Shown piece after piece: positions 32,547 through 43,455 of a stretch of 64,000 nt of DNA. Origin of the DNA: Gracilaria domingensis (taxonomy: Eukaryota; Rhodophyta; Florideophyceae; Gracilariales; Gracilariaceae). The stretch covers positions 59,751 to 123,750 of the forward strand of contig VCMS01000158.1 in the NCBI GenBank assembly GCA_022539475.1, in the 5' to 3' direction. Made by a program: the position numbers and the translations under genes. The notes under the pieces were generated by a model. That model made no database searches, was not told the DNA's origin, and worked only from the letters and a program-made list of their open reading frames with translations. Position 1 is the stretch's first letter; the number at the start of each line of letters is the position of its first letter.

Positions 32547-32555
32547 ATATAAATA
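32547..32555 (+). promoter_or_regulatory. TATA-box-like motif
   Basis: ATATAAATA stands alone in GC-saturated sequence at the right edge of the GC island, oriented plus. It resembles a strong TATA box, but I cannot connect it to a convincing downstream coding region before 34,405. Confidence 0.4.
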
Positions 32556-32599
32556 CCGGCGCGGGCGCGCCGCCCTGTTGCCCGCGCCCATTCCTCACC

Positions 32600-34270
32600 T
32601 CGCCGTTAACAGCTTCGAGCACTCCTCCAATCGCAGAGCATTCCGTTGCCCCCCCTTCCACCGCCAGAGAAAACCCTCCGCCCACACCGCCATCCCGCCC
32701 GCTCCCATTGACCCAACAAACTCCAATCCGCGTGCATCGCCCGCACCACCCCCCCAAACACACCCCCCCCCCCCCAAAACTCTGCGCCGCAACGGCCCCC
32801 ACCTTCTCCCCCTTTTCTGCCCGTGCGTCGCATCCTTCCTAACTTACATGCTTCTGCATCGCGTTGTAGAGCATCGAGCCCTCTTTTTCTCCCCGTGCTC
32901 CGTGCATGCCCTGCATCTCGCAATCGCCGCTTGCTTATGCGCGAACACTCCGCCAGCTGAACGCGACACGTCAGTTTCGATGCCCCCATTAAACCGAGAG
33001 CGTGTCCCCCCCGTGCTTACCCGCGTAGTTCCGTAACAATGACGTGCACCTATTAAACGTGAACACGCTTGTGCGCTTACCAGCTAAAGGGACGCTGTCT
33101 TTTGACAAGTTAGCCCTCGTTAAGAGCCCCCTCCCTTTCACGGAATGCCCATCTCCCCTTACGAGCTATCAACTAGGATCATTGCTCAGCAGCAACAGAC
33201 GTGTCAGCGCGGCGCTGTGCCAGTGCCACCGATAACTATAGAACCGCGCACCTTTACACTCGCGATTATTCGTCGCTGCCATGCAACTCGCCCATAAATC
33301 GCTGCGCCTTTTAGTGCTAATGTCCACCTTCCCCGGGCTACCCAACCACAGCCTGCCGCTGCGCCGCAGCATCAGTGAGGATACATCATTTTTGTTCTGC
33401 TCGCTTTGCCCGTATGTACCCAAAGGCTAGTTCCACCATAAATGTTCACAATAGGCAATCCTGCAATCTCGTCTATCTTTACTTTTCGTTCAAACATCAA
33501 GTGTAAAGCGTGTCCCTCAGTCCTTCGCGAGCCCGAGTCAAATTGAACCACCGCCCGCAAGTGCGTGCCGTCGTGCCACATTCCACGTGCCGTCGCCTGT
33601 GAGATAACCCACCACACACGCCCAGGCACATTCACTCTCTCTCCCTCTCCCACTCTCTCCACAGCCAGCCAAAGCGAACAATGTCTGCTGCTACTCGCTA
33701 TGAATCAGAATGGTACAAGTGCTCACATCATTGGCTCTGCACTTTTCGAAGCGCCTTCAATGCGCTTTACATAAATGCTCCAAATTTTGGACTTCGTGCT
33801 CGAAATGTGCCTATCAACAATGTCATTCCGACTTGACCCCAGGTCCTCTTTGTCATCAACTTACCAATAGATATCTTCAGCGAGGGAAAGCCACCGCCGT
33901 ACAGCACTTGATTGAAAAACTCCTGGATAAAAATAACCGCCATGTGCTCATGTTCATCCACTTCCAACCTCGCGGTTTGTCGGGCTACGTCATTCGAAAT
34001 ATAAAGAGGTTTGCAACAATGCCTATGTTAACAATTCTCCCTTGACCACTCGCTATACCGCAGAGCAATGCCAAATTGCACCCCCCACTCATTGAGTCAT
34101 TCGTTGTTGGGCTGTTTTCCCGCCGCATTCAAGGTCATAGTCGCATTGCTTGAGGTTTGCAAGCACTCATCTCCGTAGTATCTCACAAATCCTCTATCCA
34201 GTTTCTATTTATGAACACACAGAAACAGCTCATTCGATACCCTCAGGTCAGTGAATGACTTCCAACTTTA
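32600..34270. other. Gene-free stretch at the edge of the GC island
   Basis: C-rich, T-rich sequence with several C runs (32,650-32,780) grades into ordinary composition. ORFs on both strands are short or of low complexity. A polypyrimidine tract ending in ACAG near 33,665 looks like a 3' splice site, so a spliced or non-coding transcript is possible but not shown. Confidence 0.5.
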
Positions 34271-34404
34271 CAACCTTTTAGAAGGGGGCATAAAAGGACC
34301 CACGTCCTTCCGAGTTGGGTCGTTCCAATCGCAATCGGTACAGCTCCACTCCCCCTACCAACTCTCTTGCACCCATCAGCCTGCAACTGCTAACAAATTA
34401 CGTC

Positions 34405-34851
34405 ATGTCGAATCATAGCGAGAAGCCGAAGAGAGGTCGTCCGCCAACATACAAGTTCCTCAAGCCTGACTCGGAGCTGTCAGAAAACGAGAAGCGTCTC
34501 AAGGACTCCGTTATGAAACGCCGCATGAGGCAAAACCGAAGCTATCATGAGAAGAAGAAGCTTCGACAGTTGGAAAAGCAGAAAATGCTTGGCTCCAGTT
34601 CGTCGACGAGGGCCGTGCCTTCGTCGTCATCGCCGTCGTCATCGTCGTCGTCATCCTCGTGGACCCCCACCCTCCAGCAGTGGGCACCACCACCTGCAAT
34701 GTCGTTATCGTCCGGACACAATACTTTGGACAAGCGAATCCCAATCCCGGAGGAGCTCTTGAAACTTGGACAATTCATGCACGACGGCTTGACTCACAGT
34801 CAGAACACCTCTTCGGTCTTCTTCCAAGATGTCAATCGCAATTTTAAATGA
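34405..34851 (+). CDS. Small AT-hook plus basic-region (bZIP-like) protein
   Basis: 148 residues starting MSNHSEKPKRGRPPTYK. The KRGRP core is an AT-hook, which binds the minor groove of AT-rich DNA. Residues about 35-65 are a basic helix (KRRMRQNRSYHEKKKLRQLE) with the Asn-x7-Arg/Lys spacing of a bZIP basic region, but no clear leucine zipper follows; instead there is a polyserine tract of about 17 residues. The rest is short and polar. A TATA-like CATAAAAGG lies near 34,287, about 115 bp before the ATG. The protein is likely nuclear and DNA-binding; family membership beyond that is not certain. Confidence 0.6.
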   Translation: MSNHSEKPKRGRPPTYKFLKPDSELSENEKRLKDSVMKRRMRQNRSYHEKKKLRQLEKQKMLGSSSSTRAVPSSSSPSSSSSSSSWTPTLQQWAPPPAMSLSSGHNTLDKRIPIPEELLKLGQFMHDGLTHSQNTSSVFFQDVNRNFK

Positions 34852-35138
34852 CTTCAGCGTAGAGTTTCGTGAATATCAATTTCTTCTGCTATCATTCACT
34901 GCCTGGCGTTGGGGAGCCCCCCGACACAGCACAACTTCGGTACAAAGCACCCCCAAATATTAATTAAACGTCTTGCTCTTTCTGTCAAAATCTCTGTATT
35001 ATCTTACCATGTATCCAGAAGCCCCCCTTCTTGATGTGAAGCCCAACGCTGCACTTGATCTCCCTCGTGATCCCCGATTCATCCTGCCTGATTTTGAGCA
35101 GCTGAAAGTCGCTTTCTCCTCAGCCCGTCTGCCCATCG

Positions 35139-36419
35139 ATGACCACATACCTTTTCATTCCAACATGGCGAATGGTCCCTGCACGCACGTTCAGATCCAC
35201 GACGCCCAGCGTAGCGAGCACTTCAAACTGTGCAGCCACGTGCAGTCTTCCACTGACCAACACGTTAGCCACTACGTTAGATTTCACGGGAAGCACCCCT
35301 TCCCCAGCAGCCATTCAAGCAATGCGTGACGTTTATTCGAGGCACTACGCAGCCGTCAGCACAGGAACATGCTCGCACGAACTTGGGCGGCGCGCATCAG
35401 ACATAGTTCGCGAAGCCCGTGAAAGCGTTCGTCTGTTTATTGGCGCAGCAGATCTGCAGGAAATTGCTTTCTTTCCGACCTCATTCGATGCTATGTCCGC
35501 TCTTGCAACATCCTACAGTCAAATCTTGAAGCGAAGCGATGAAGTAATTCTGGTAGATGCAACAGACTATTGCAGTCGTATATGGCAGACGCATTCGAAG
35601 CCACGTCGTTTTAGTGTATCAGAGAGGGCAGATGTGTCGTTTCCTGCAATAGCTCCCCTGGTTTCTGCGAAAACAAAACTCATCATGTTTAGAAGCGCTT
35701 CAGTGTTCGGAAATATACATGATATGCGCGACATTCTGGAATTCCTCGAAGCGACGGGTATTCCAATTGCGCTCGACGCCTCTGACTTGCTCCATTATGG
35801 ACAGCTCCGAGTTCAGGAATGTGGGGCGGATTTTGTCTTTGCTGACTGTAGTTCAATGGGTGTACCGATGGCTTTCTTGTACGGAAAGAAGGGGACATTA
35901 GCTGAATTGCCTCCAGCTTTCGGAGGTGAACATTCTCTTCACAGCTACAGTGCTGCAAAGAGCTATGATTTCAACAACAGCAACTGGGGTCCTATTCCGG
36001 AGCGATTCGAAGTTGGCATGTCCTGCTTGCCAAGCATAGCATCGCTCAAGGCCATCGTAGACGAATGCAATGTGATCGAACCAGACTTATCGACCTCGTC
36101 TAGTCTTGAACGCCATGCACTATACTTATATGAACAGCTTCGCTCCTGCAACAAAGTGGAAGTTTATGGGTCTGCCGAGCGGCGGGCTCCATTTGCTTGT
36201 TTCAACATTGAGGGTGTTGATTCTTCCAGGGTAGCAACCGAGCTGGCCAAAAATGGGGTGTATGTCAGGGCTGGATTCCATGGTGTTCGCAGAGCGCACG
36301 CTGAGCTGGGAATAAGCGGCTCTGTTAGAGTAGATGTGAACCTCAAGCAACACACAAAAGAGGCCATGGACCATTTTTTCCAACGCTTGAGAGAAGTGGT
36401 AGAGAAACTGAAGTCATGA
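35139..36419 (+). CDS. Class V aminotransferase-fold protein lacking the PLP lysine
   Basis: 426 residues. From about residue 48 it follows the cysteine-desulfurase/class V aminotransferase fold: LDFTGSTPSPAAIQAMRDVY, RASDIVREARESVRLFIGA, FFPTSFDAMSALATSY, PIALDASDLLHYGQL, ADFVFADCSSMGVPMAFLYG and a C-terminal small domain with VYVRAGFHGVRRAH. In active members the penultimate block reads G-H-K with Lys binding PLP; here the two positions are Cys 237 and Ser 238. The loop that carries the catalytic Cys in desulfurases has none. A non-catalytic role or another chemistry is therefore likely. The N-terminal 45 residues are Thr/Ser/Arg-rich and could be an organelle leader. An overlapping frame from ATG 35,009 suggests an alternative 5' exon. 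Confidence 0.75.
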   Translation: MTTYLFIPTWRMVPARTFRSTTPSVASTSNCAATCSLPLTNTLATTLDFTGSTPSPAAIQAMRDVYSRHYAAVSTGTCSHELGRRASDIVREARESVRLFIGAADLQEIAFFPTSFDAMSALATSYSQILKRSDEVILVDATDYCSRIWQTHSKPRRFSVSERADVSFPAIAPLVSAKTKLIMFRSASVFGNIHDMRDILEFLEATGIPIALDASDLLHYGQLRVQECGADFVFADCSSMGVPMAFLYGKKGTLAELPPAFGGEHSLHSYSAAKSYDFNNSNWGPIPERFEVGMSCLPSIASLKAIVDECNVIEPDLSTSSSLERHALYLYEQLRSCNKVEVYGSAERRAPFACFNIEGVDSSRVATELAKNGVYVRAGFHGVRRAHAELGISGSVRVDVNLKQHTKEAMDHFFQRLREVVEKLKS

Positions 36420-36485
36420 ACATGATCGCAACCGTAATTCCCTTCAACTGCGCCAGTTGGTTCGAATTCTCACTTCGGTTCAATT

Positions 36486-37862
36486 TTAGTCTTCTTGACG
36501 AGGCGGCATAGCTAGTAACATATGAAGACCTTCTCTGGGGGTCATCTTTCCGTCCAAAATCGCGGCCACACCATAGAGAATTGGGTATTTCAGACTTGCC
36601 CTTACATCCATTGGGGAGTTTTCTTCCCCACCGCCTAGCCACCGTACCAATGCCTTTGCAGTTGCCACGCCCTCCGCAGTTTGCCTCGATGTGTTTAAGA
36701 TGTCTTCCAACTTTTCGCCTTTTCCCAACCGGACCCCAACCGTTCTGTTGCGACTTAAGGGCCCAAAGCATGTCAAAAATGTATCACCCACTCCGCTCAA
36801 TCCTGCAAGCGTGACAGGGGAGGCGCCCTGCCCAATTGCAATTCGACGCATTTCGCTGCACCCCCGGGTTACCAATGCTGCCATGGAGTTTGTGCCGAGA
36901 CCCAACCCTTCGCTCATACCTGCAGCTATGGCTATTACATTCTTTATCGCACCCGCCACTTCAAGCCCGACAGTGTCAGTGGACGTAAACACCTTGAAAG
37001 ATGGTGAAGAGAACATATCTGCAAGACTATTTGCGAATAAACGGTCTGATGATGCTACCACAACAGCCGTTGGTAGACCCCGCATTATCTCGGCAGCAAA
37101 GGACGGGCCCGATAAATAGGCGTACTTTCTGTTCGTGCCCAACATTCGAGGAAGTAGTTCGCACATGAGAGACAGGCTGGAAATTTCCAATCCCTTGGAA
37201 GTGCAGAGAATGGGAAGATCGTCTGGAATTCTGTTTTGAATCGATTCAATAAACTCCCTTGTTGCTTGTACTGGAACGGCATGAACACAAAGCTTTGCGT
37301 CACGGAATGCTTCCTCCGGATCAATCGTCGCCGATAGATTATCGGGTAGCATGTACTCGGAGAGATATTTTGGATTACGATGCTCCTCGTTTATCTCTTC
37401 ACAAACCCACGGCTTCCGGACCAGGACAGATACCGGATAGCCATTGCGGGCAAGTAAGTTTGCCATAGCCGTTCCAAAAGAACCTCCGCCACAGACAGCA
37501 ACTTTGGTATGCTTGATAATATCAGGAGATCGACGAATTCGGGAACGCACCAGCCAGTCTTCCTCACTAATCAAATTTGCAGGCGACGGACGCAAACGTG
37601 AAGCTTGCGGTTTGTCTTTATCATTCTGGGAATTCGAAGGGTTTTCTGCTTTGCACACCGAGGTTTGGTTGCTACTCACACCTGATCTCCAGGGTAAAGG
37701 TGTATGGCCTATATGTCCAGAAAATGCATAAATCCGTTGTGGGTGAGGTCGTCGTCGATTTCCGCATTTCATTTCGTAAAAGTGCATCGATACGCGATGA
37801 AAGGCATGGTGCGTGATTGCCAAGACCCGTTGGATCTCAAGCGTTTCAACGTGATCAACCAT
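36486..37862 (-). CDS. NAD(P)-dependent glycerol-3-phosphate dehydrogenase, GpsA type
   Basis: Reduces dihydroxyacetone phosphate to sn-glycerol 3-phosphate for membrane lipid synthesis. The 458-residue frame has about 115 N-terminal residues that are poorly conserved in appearance, then the Rossmann motif KVAVCGGGSFGTAMANLLA. Next come CTSKGLE, LSGPSFAAEIMRGLPTAVV, the catalytic-Lys segment VAGAIKNVIAIAAGMSEG, and the substrate-binding block LSGVGDTFLTCFGPLSRNR. A C-terminal SRQTAEGVATAKAL and final helices complete it. Core length and order match bacterial-type GpsA. The extra N-terminus may be an organelle (plastid) leader; internal Met residues at about 25 and 30 are alternative starts. 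It converges with the aminotransferase-like gene, 66 bp away. Confidence 0.93.
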   Translation of the reverse strand: MVDHVETLEIQRVLAITHHAFHRVSMHFYEMKCGNRRRPHPQRIYAFSGHIGHTPLPWRSGVSSNQTSVCKAENPSNSQNDKDKPQASRLRPSPANLISEEDWLVRSRIRRSPDIIKHTKVAVCGGGSFGTAMANLLARNGYPVSVLVRKPWVCEEINEEHRNPKYLSEYMLPDNLSATIDPEEAFRDAKLCVHAVPVQATREFIESIQNRIPDDLPILCTSKGLEISSLSLMCELLPRMLGTNRKYAYLSGPSFAAEIMRGLPTAVVVASSDRLFANSLADMFSSPSFKVFTSTDTVGLEVAGAIKNVIAIAAGMSEGLGLGTNSMAALVTRGCSEMRRIAIGQGASPVTLAGLSGVGDTFLTCFGPLSRNRTVGVRLGKGEKLEDILNTSRQTAEGVATAKALVRWLGGGEENSPMDVRASLKYPILYGVAAILDGKMTPREGLHMLLAMPPRQED

Positions 37863-39050
37863 AGGGAGGAGTCTGCATTCGACAACTTTCCGCTTCTCTT
37901 GCCACGTGGCTCTAGCAGAGTGTTTCCCGGGAGCTGACAGACCCCGGTTGCCCTCTTCGATAAATTTATTGATCTCTCCAAAAATTTATCGCTCTCTGGC
38001 ATCACGCGCCAACGACCACTGCCACTCGTGACACTTTCCCCACTTCGATGTAATAGAAGAACAGAAGGTACAACTGTCCACGAGTTTATTTCAACACGTA
38101 GACTTAAGAGCATGTCTATCAGAAAAGCTAAATATGAGAATCAAATCTCGCAAAAGCCAAATTATTATTTGGCTTTCATTCGAGCGCCTCTATCAGTCAA
38201 TGCCAAACGTTGGGAGTACGACTCTCTCATTCTGACCCACCTTCAGCCAGCCAGAAAGGGTTCACAAATGAGCAAATTGTCTTCAAACAAAGACTTTTAC
38301 GTCTTTAGCCACGACGAGCAATGCGCAGTCTGGAGCAGTGCTGCTGTTGTTCAACTGCTGCGGCAAACATTAAATTTACTTTCTAAAAGCACTAAGCGCA
38401 CGCTAGTAAGCATTAGTGTCTGTCACCAACTATTTCCTTGCTTTAACAACTGCCCTTGCAAACAGCAAATTTACTCAGCTTAATAGTGTAAATAGATACT
38501 TTATTTGCCTCTAAAATTATATCTGATGCTGCAAAAAAAAGTTCTAAAACAAAAATCGTGACTGCTTAAAACTCAAAATATAACACATTCTGCAGGTCAA
38601 ACACAGCTTTAAAGTCTCTTTTGAACGTAACAGAAACTTGCCAAAGGTCTATTCGTTGACGTAGTATACGGTACGTTTTAAATGTCCCCAAAAATCAAAA
38701 CAAATACATTCTTATGGTACTTTCAGATATATACGTCCGTGATAGACCAAAGTATCTGAATAAAAATTTGATGCATGTTCACTGGAAGAAATCTTAAAAC
38801 GCAATGGAAAAGAAATATCGAATCACGCGAACAAAATTATGGCCATATAGTCGTGTAGAGCGCTGTGCAATCGACGATTACATTGTTTTCATTCGTTCCA
38901 CTGAGGATGCAAGACGAATAGTGATATACCTGAGATACAACGCTTTAACGGTCACGTCACCGCTGTTTCGAGTCAAATTTTACGCCGCCGATGCAACAGA
39001 TGGTACCGCAAATTATGAAGTGAGGGGGAAGACCCATTCTTGAGCGGCTT
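37863..39050. other. AT-rich stretch with only doubtful small ORFs
   Basis: ORFs of 151 codons (38,028-38,483, plus) and 79 codons (38,804-39,043, plus) are open but show no motif, and the second ends in composition-poor sequence. The rest is AT-rich with no repeat or RNA gene that I can see. Confidence 0.4.
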
Positions 39051-39054
39051 ATAC

Positions 39055-39770
39055 ACTGGATTGAATCCAGGAGGTTTGCCCAGCATTGCTGGCTAGTCAT
39101 AAACTTGTGGGAAGTTTGCACCCATTAGTTGGGGTATTTTAGATATTTTTGTTACACCGCTTGACAGTGGGTTGGCACTCTACACTACATAGTAGGTTAA
39201 GCTCCACCCATTGTCGGGGAAGTAAACGCACCAACCGAGTGTTCGGCTCTAACTTACCACCCTCGGTGCGTGATAGCCTCCTTGCGGAGAGTCGCCACCC
39301 TGTGTCGGGTTCGTTATCCGCCTCACGACATCATTAACACCACTACCGCTTTCGCGTGTTTTCTTTGTGTGTGCCTTTTTTGTTTCTGTCCGTGCTATAC
39401 AGGTAGCACCACTTGGTGTACATGTGCATACCGTTCGTGATTTGACGCACTCGCGTAGGCTATAACCGCGCTCGCGCGTCATCACCACACTCGTGGGTAC
39501 CGCATGCTACGCATCTGACGCTACTGCCGACTTGTGTCGTGTGTTCTCTACCGCTGGACGCGTCTTCGTCGCCGCTTCGCTCCCTCCATTACTTGGGAAT
39601 GGTCGTCCCCGGTCTTACACCCGGCATTGTCGTGTCATACCTGTGGGAGCGCTCTGCTGCTGTGCCTGTCTCTTGAGAGAGGGTCTGAACCGCCTTTGCG
39701 TGTCTTTTCCCATCGGTGTGTTTTGGACAACAATACCTGCCGTTGATAACAATCTCTTGTTCATTTAAAT
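39055..39770 (+). repeat. Diverged solo LTR-like remnant
   Basis: Blocks in the same order as the copy C LTR are recognisable: AGTAAAC with CCAACC, GGCTCTAA, CGGAGAGTCGCC (copy C has CGGAGAGACTCC), CTTCGTCGCCGCTTCGCTCCCTCC and CCGGTCTTACACCCGGC. No gag sequence follows, so it is either a solo LTR or a truncated copy. Its ends cannot be set precisely. Confidence 0.55.
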
Positions 39771-39927
39771 AGTTTCTGGACGTAGGTGAATGACCATCTC
39801 AGAATGTCACTTCGTCAATGTAGCATACTAAAGCGGTTTTCTGTTTGACCTCCTCGAAGAACCAAATACGCCCTAATCAGTGTTTGTGGGGTTAAATCAC
39901 GTTCTGTTGAACTACAGAGAAGCCTAA

Positions 39928-40107
39928 ATGACACGAAGACAGAAATCAACGAGAAAAGACATCGAAAGATTGCTAGGCGCAGTAAAAGGACGTTTCAAGG
40001 TACTGCGCCTCGGGCGGCACGAGTCGAGCGATGAACGGCTTAAACGTAACAGTCAAACGTGCAAAATTCTGCACAATATGCTTGTTGAAATGGATTCAGA
40101 TGCGTAG
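39928..40107 (+). pseudogene. C-terminal fragment of a DDE transposase
   Basis: A 59-codon frame holds DIERLLGAVKGRFKVLRLG followed by CKILHNMLVEMDSDA and a stop. The E-R-x2-G-x2-K-x-R-F pattern and the C-x-I-L-H-N-M helix are those around the catalytic Glu of PIF/Harbinger-type transposases. Everything before it is missing. Downstream, in-frame residues up to about 40,285 may be its decayed tail. Confidence 0.5.
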
Positions 40108-40750
40108 CTCGACGATAAAATCGGTCCAAATCGAGAAACGATAATTTTAATCGAAAAGGTCGCCGAGGAGGCAAATGAATCTATTCAAGACCAAGAGCAA
40201 ATGAACAGCGCCAATCTAACGTCGCCGACGTCTGCGTCTTCAGGAGGTTCACTAGACCTGGTCCAAACAAACGAGCTCGTAAGGAATGTTAAAAGGCATG
40301 AAAAACGCACTACCGCGCTCTCGTATCATTTATGGGCAATGCCTGGCCAAACGCAGTAAAGGATAAGATCAGGAAGCCGTCAAACGCAGAAACCGTTCAC
40401 GGAATCAGCATACTGATGATTTAAAGTTGCGCTCGCTCCGCTCTCGCACGCACATCAGCACTTTCATCAGCCAGTGACCTTGTGACTAAACTAAGTACGT
40501 CTACGGTCGCCAATTCCGTTCCATTTCTTCCATGAATAGGGGCCTCTGATATTTGAGGTTGTTGGACCGAAGAAGCGTTTTCCATAAGAACGCCCTACGA
40601 GGGTGAAGGACTATCCGTGGCACTAGAGATGCTTTGAATGTCGCCAAATACCAGTGGAAAAGATTGAGTTGCGTTAGAGCCACCAAGAACTGCAGCCATT
40701 GACAAGGTTCTCAAGATGCTCATTCATAAAATCCGTTGGAAGGCTCATGC

Positions 40751-41523
40751 TGTAGTGCAACGCCCTCGATTGAGGTATTTACTTGAGACTATTCATAATT
40801 TCCCGCTACGCGGTGAGTGTGGGTCGGGGAATATATGACTGTAGCCATCACTGAGATGGGAGTAGGACACGTGGGACACGGTGTGTGAGTCATGGGAGGT
40901 TGGCCACTACACGTGGAGAATTGCCACAATTCGTGGAATGTTTAGTTAATATTATTCATTAATTTTAGCGCGAACAGTACTTAGCGCGCCGGCGTCGCCG
41001 CCGTCGCGCCCAGTAAAGTTCCCCAACCAGGGTGACCCTACTGACGGGTCTTGGCTCTAATCGTTCACGCCTTCGGCGGTGCTCGACTCCTAATCGGAGA
41101 GACTCCCCGTTGACACGGTTCGTTTATCCACCCTGCGTCCTCTAAAGGAACCCAACTGTGGGAGTGTTTTACCGCTGTTTGTCGCGTTCGCCCCTGTATA
41201 GGGAAAGCCCCGGCAGTACGCCATTATCCTTCGTCACCTTGTCGCGAGGTCCCACCCCGTGGTGCTCTCGCTCCCCTTTTCCTTTTCCCTATCTTTCCTC
41301 CAACCCTCTTCCGAGGTATTGCACACCCACGTGTCGTGGTACTCCCTTCTCCGCTCCACCTTTCTATTTCAACTCTCATCGCCCCGTCGTGACGGTTTGG
41401 CCCCGGTCTTACACCCGGCTCGTTGTGCCATTCCAGAGGGGCTCTGTTCGCTTCGCTACCCTCCGTAGAGGAAGATCCCGAACGTCTTCGTGGTGTCTTT
41501 TCCCGCTCACGGGTTGCACTACA
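40751..41523 (+). repeat. 5' LTR of copy C
   Basis: 773 bp with the same TGTAGTGCAAC...GTTGCACTACA ends as copy A. It is somewhat more diverged in the first 250 bp. The primer-binding candidate follows at 41,524. The stem-loop lies at 40,984-41,009. Confidence 0.92.
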
Positions 41524-41640
41524 AAGTGGTCTTCCGACCTAGAAAGATTAGGAGATTGAAGGGTTTGACACTCGTGTGTATTCCCTCTTTGAGGTTTGTT
41601 TCCCCTTGGAAGTTCCCGTGTAACGGTTCGCTTGATACCG

Positions 41641-42058
41641 ATGTCTCGGAAGCCCTCGGATGCGGAGCCTGCGATCACTCGCAGTCGTTCCCACAACGGT
41701 GGTGCTCCCGCCGATAGTCGACCTCCTTCGAGGATCCCGGTGCGCCCTGGATCGACCCTTGGCGTCAGGCCGTCCTCGAGGCTGTCCACCCAACCGGCAC
41801 GCCGGACACTTCCGTTTTCCCCGTTGATTCCTCCTACGGATGGTGCTACTCCGGAAGCTCCGGTCGTTTCTGGTACAGCTCCTGCTGTTCAGGCTACGTC
41901 CGCTGCCGCGGTGCAACAACCCCGTCGGGAGAAGGTCAACAACACCCAGGGAATAACCCTGGAGGAGCAGGTTCGCATCTTGCGGGCTACTCACAATTCC
42001 CTTTTGGGAGCTCATGATTCCCTCATGGGAGAGTTTAGGTCCCTTCGCGATGAAGTGA
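41641..42058 (+). pseudogene. 5' part of gag, copy C
   Basis: ATG 41,641 (MSRKPSDAEP) starts the same frame as copy A gag, with near identity through the coiled coil LLGAHDSLMGEFRSLRDEV. After GATGAAGTGA (ending 42,058) the sequence no longer matches copy A and the frame ends after about 55 unrelated codons. Confidence 0.9.
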
Positions 42059-42525
42059 TGTCTGTGTTCTGCAAAGTGGAATATAGTCTGTTCGCTTTGG
42101 AAACTAAGCTAGTTTTGGGGCTATTTGGGGCGCGCGAGGGGGTAGCAGAGGCTGGCACTCAAAAAATTAAGAAATTTTGGAATATTAAATTCCATTTCGC
42201 GCAGTTTAGTTCTTGGGTCCCCTAGTTTTTGTAGAGGTTCTACTTCGCCGCACCACCCCATTCACTCTTTTCCGCGACCCTCTCTCAAAACTGCATTCGT
42301 GCTAGTTTGCCTTTCCATTTTCTCCCATTTTGCAATGCCAATCGCAACTCATCCCACCTCAATCATCCCATCACTTCTTCCCAGTCCACACCACCCCCGC
42401 TATTTACCCATTTCTCGCCCATCACGCGTTCGCATCCTCTCTCTCCGTCTCCGCAAACGTCATTTTGTAGAAGTCAGGTGGACAACCCTCCCCCTTCTCG
42501 TATACCCGCCTCGCCCAAAACGGCT

Positions 42526-43455
42526 TCACATCCCTCCCATCCTTCTCTCCTCCTGTCCCCTCAGAATCCCCTTCGCAGTCCGCGCTACCTCCGCCGCACT
42601 CCTAAACCCAGTCACCACCGGAGCTCCGACTCCCTCCCGCGGCACCTCCTCCACCACCTTCTTCATCTCCTTACGCCTATTCTTCAGACGGCTCTTCCCA
42701 TCCCCAACCCCACTACCCTTTGTCTTCGGTGTCACAGAAGACCCCTTCTGCACCGCCACCCTTCCCACACTTCCCTTCTCCGTCTTTCCCTCCACACCTC
42801 CTTTCACCGTCTCCTCTTCCACCAATCTTTGCCTCTTGCCCAGCTCCTTCACCTCCTTCTCCAGCACGTCCAACCTCTCGTTCAGAACCCTATTCTCTTC
42901 CCGCAACTCTCCAACCTCCCTTCCCGCACACTCCACTATCCCATACACATGATTTCTCATCTCCACTCCCAATACCGACAACGAATTCCGCAGGCTCAAA
43001 ATCGCCTCAACCGAAACACCACTACCACCCCCACGCAGCACCACACCGCCCATTTCCGTTACAATCTCCACAATTCCATCGTCCAGTTGCTCCTTCATCA
43101 CCAACCTCAACATCCCCACTCTCGCCTTCATCTCCCCCACAAACCGCATCTCCCTGTCACCCTCTCCGCCCCTACTCTCTATCTGGTCTCCAACCTCTAA
43201 CTGACTCAGATGCACCGCACCCTTTCTTTCCATTGTGACCCCCTCCACCTCCAATTCTACACCCTTCTCCACCTCATCACCATCCCCTCTCCTCGCCTCA
43301 CACTTCTTTCCTTCATCAGCCACTTCGTTCTTCTGCGACATCCGACCAGCCACCGTAATCACGTCCTCTTCCCGCTTTGGTGACTGTGTCTGCGGTACCT
43401 CCTCCACCTCCAACAGCGCCAACAGCTCCTCATCCTTCACGTATCCGTTCGACAT
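42526..43455 (-). CDS. Coiled-coil protein, unknown function
   Basis: About 309 residues from MSNGYVKDEELLALLEVEEV. Charged, Glu/Val/Lys-rich. A long predicted coiled coil lies around REENRVLNERLDVLEKEVKEL, preceded by VEAILSLRNSLSVLGVEMRN and followed by a basic tail (KSRLKNRRKEMKKV). The opposite strand is therefore C/T-rich. Beyond the stop at 42,526 another frame reads FWARRVYEKGEGCPPDFYKM, which looks protein-like, so the true C-terminus may be longer with a frameshift or intron. It resembles a structural gag-like protein, but no family can be named. Confidence 0.5.
   Translation of the reverse strand: MSNGYVKDEELLALLEVEEVPQTQSPKREEDVITVAGRMSQKNEVADEGKKCEARRGDGDEVEKGVELEVEGVTMERKGAVHLSQLEVGDQIESRGGEGDREMRFVGEMKARVGMLRLVMKEQLDDGIVEIVTEMGGVVLRGGGSGVSVEAILSLRNSLSVLGVEMRNHVYGIVECAGREVGELREENRVLNERLDVLEKEVKELGKRQRLVEEETVKGGVEGKTEKGSVGRVAVQKGSSVTPKTKGSGVGDGKSRLKNRRKEMKKVVEEVPREGVGAPVVTGFRSAAEVARTAKGILRGQEERRMGGM

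Noticed and set aside
32092-33036. Plus-strand 314-codon frame downstream of NTRC
   Set aside because: Composition follows the C-rich sequence with no motif, and the frame runs across the TATA-like element and simple repeats.
41158-41559. 133-codon open frame in the LTR and leader, present in all three LTRs of copies A and C
   Set aside because: It starts with GTG and has no ATG, covers the primer-binding site, and its conservation is explained by the near identity of the LTRs at DNA level.
42307-43238. Plus-strand Pro/Ser/His-rich frames of 297 and 172 codons
   Set aside because: They are the pyrimidine-rich complement of a Glu/Lys/Val-rich coiled-coil frame on the minus strand, which looks far more like a protein.
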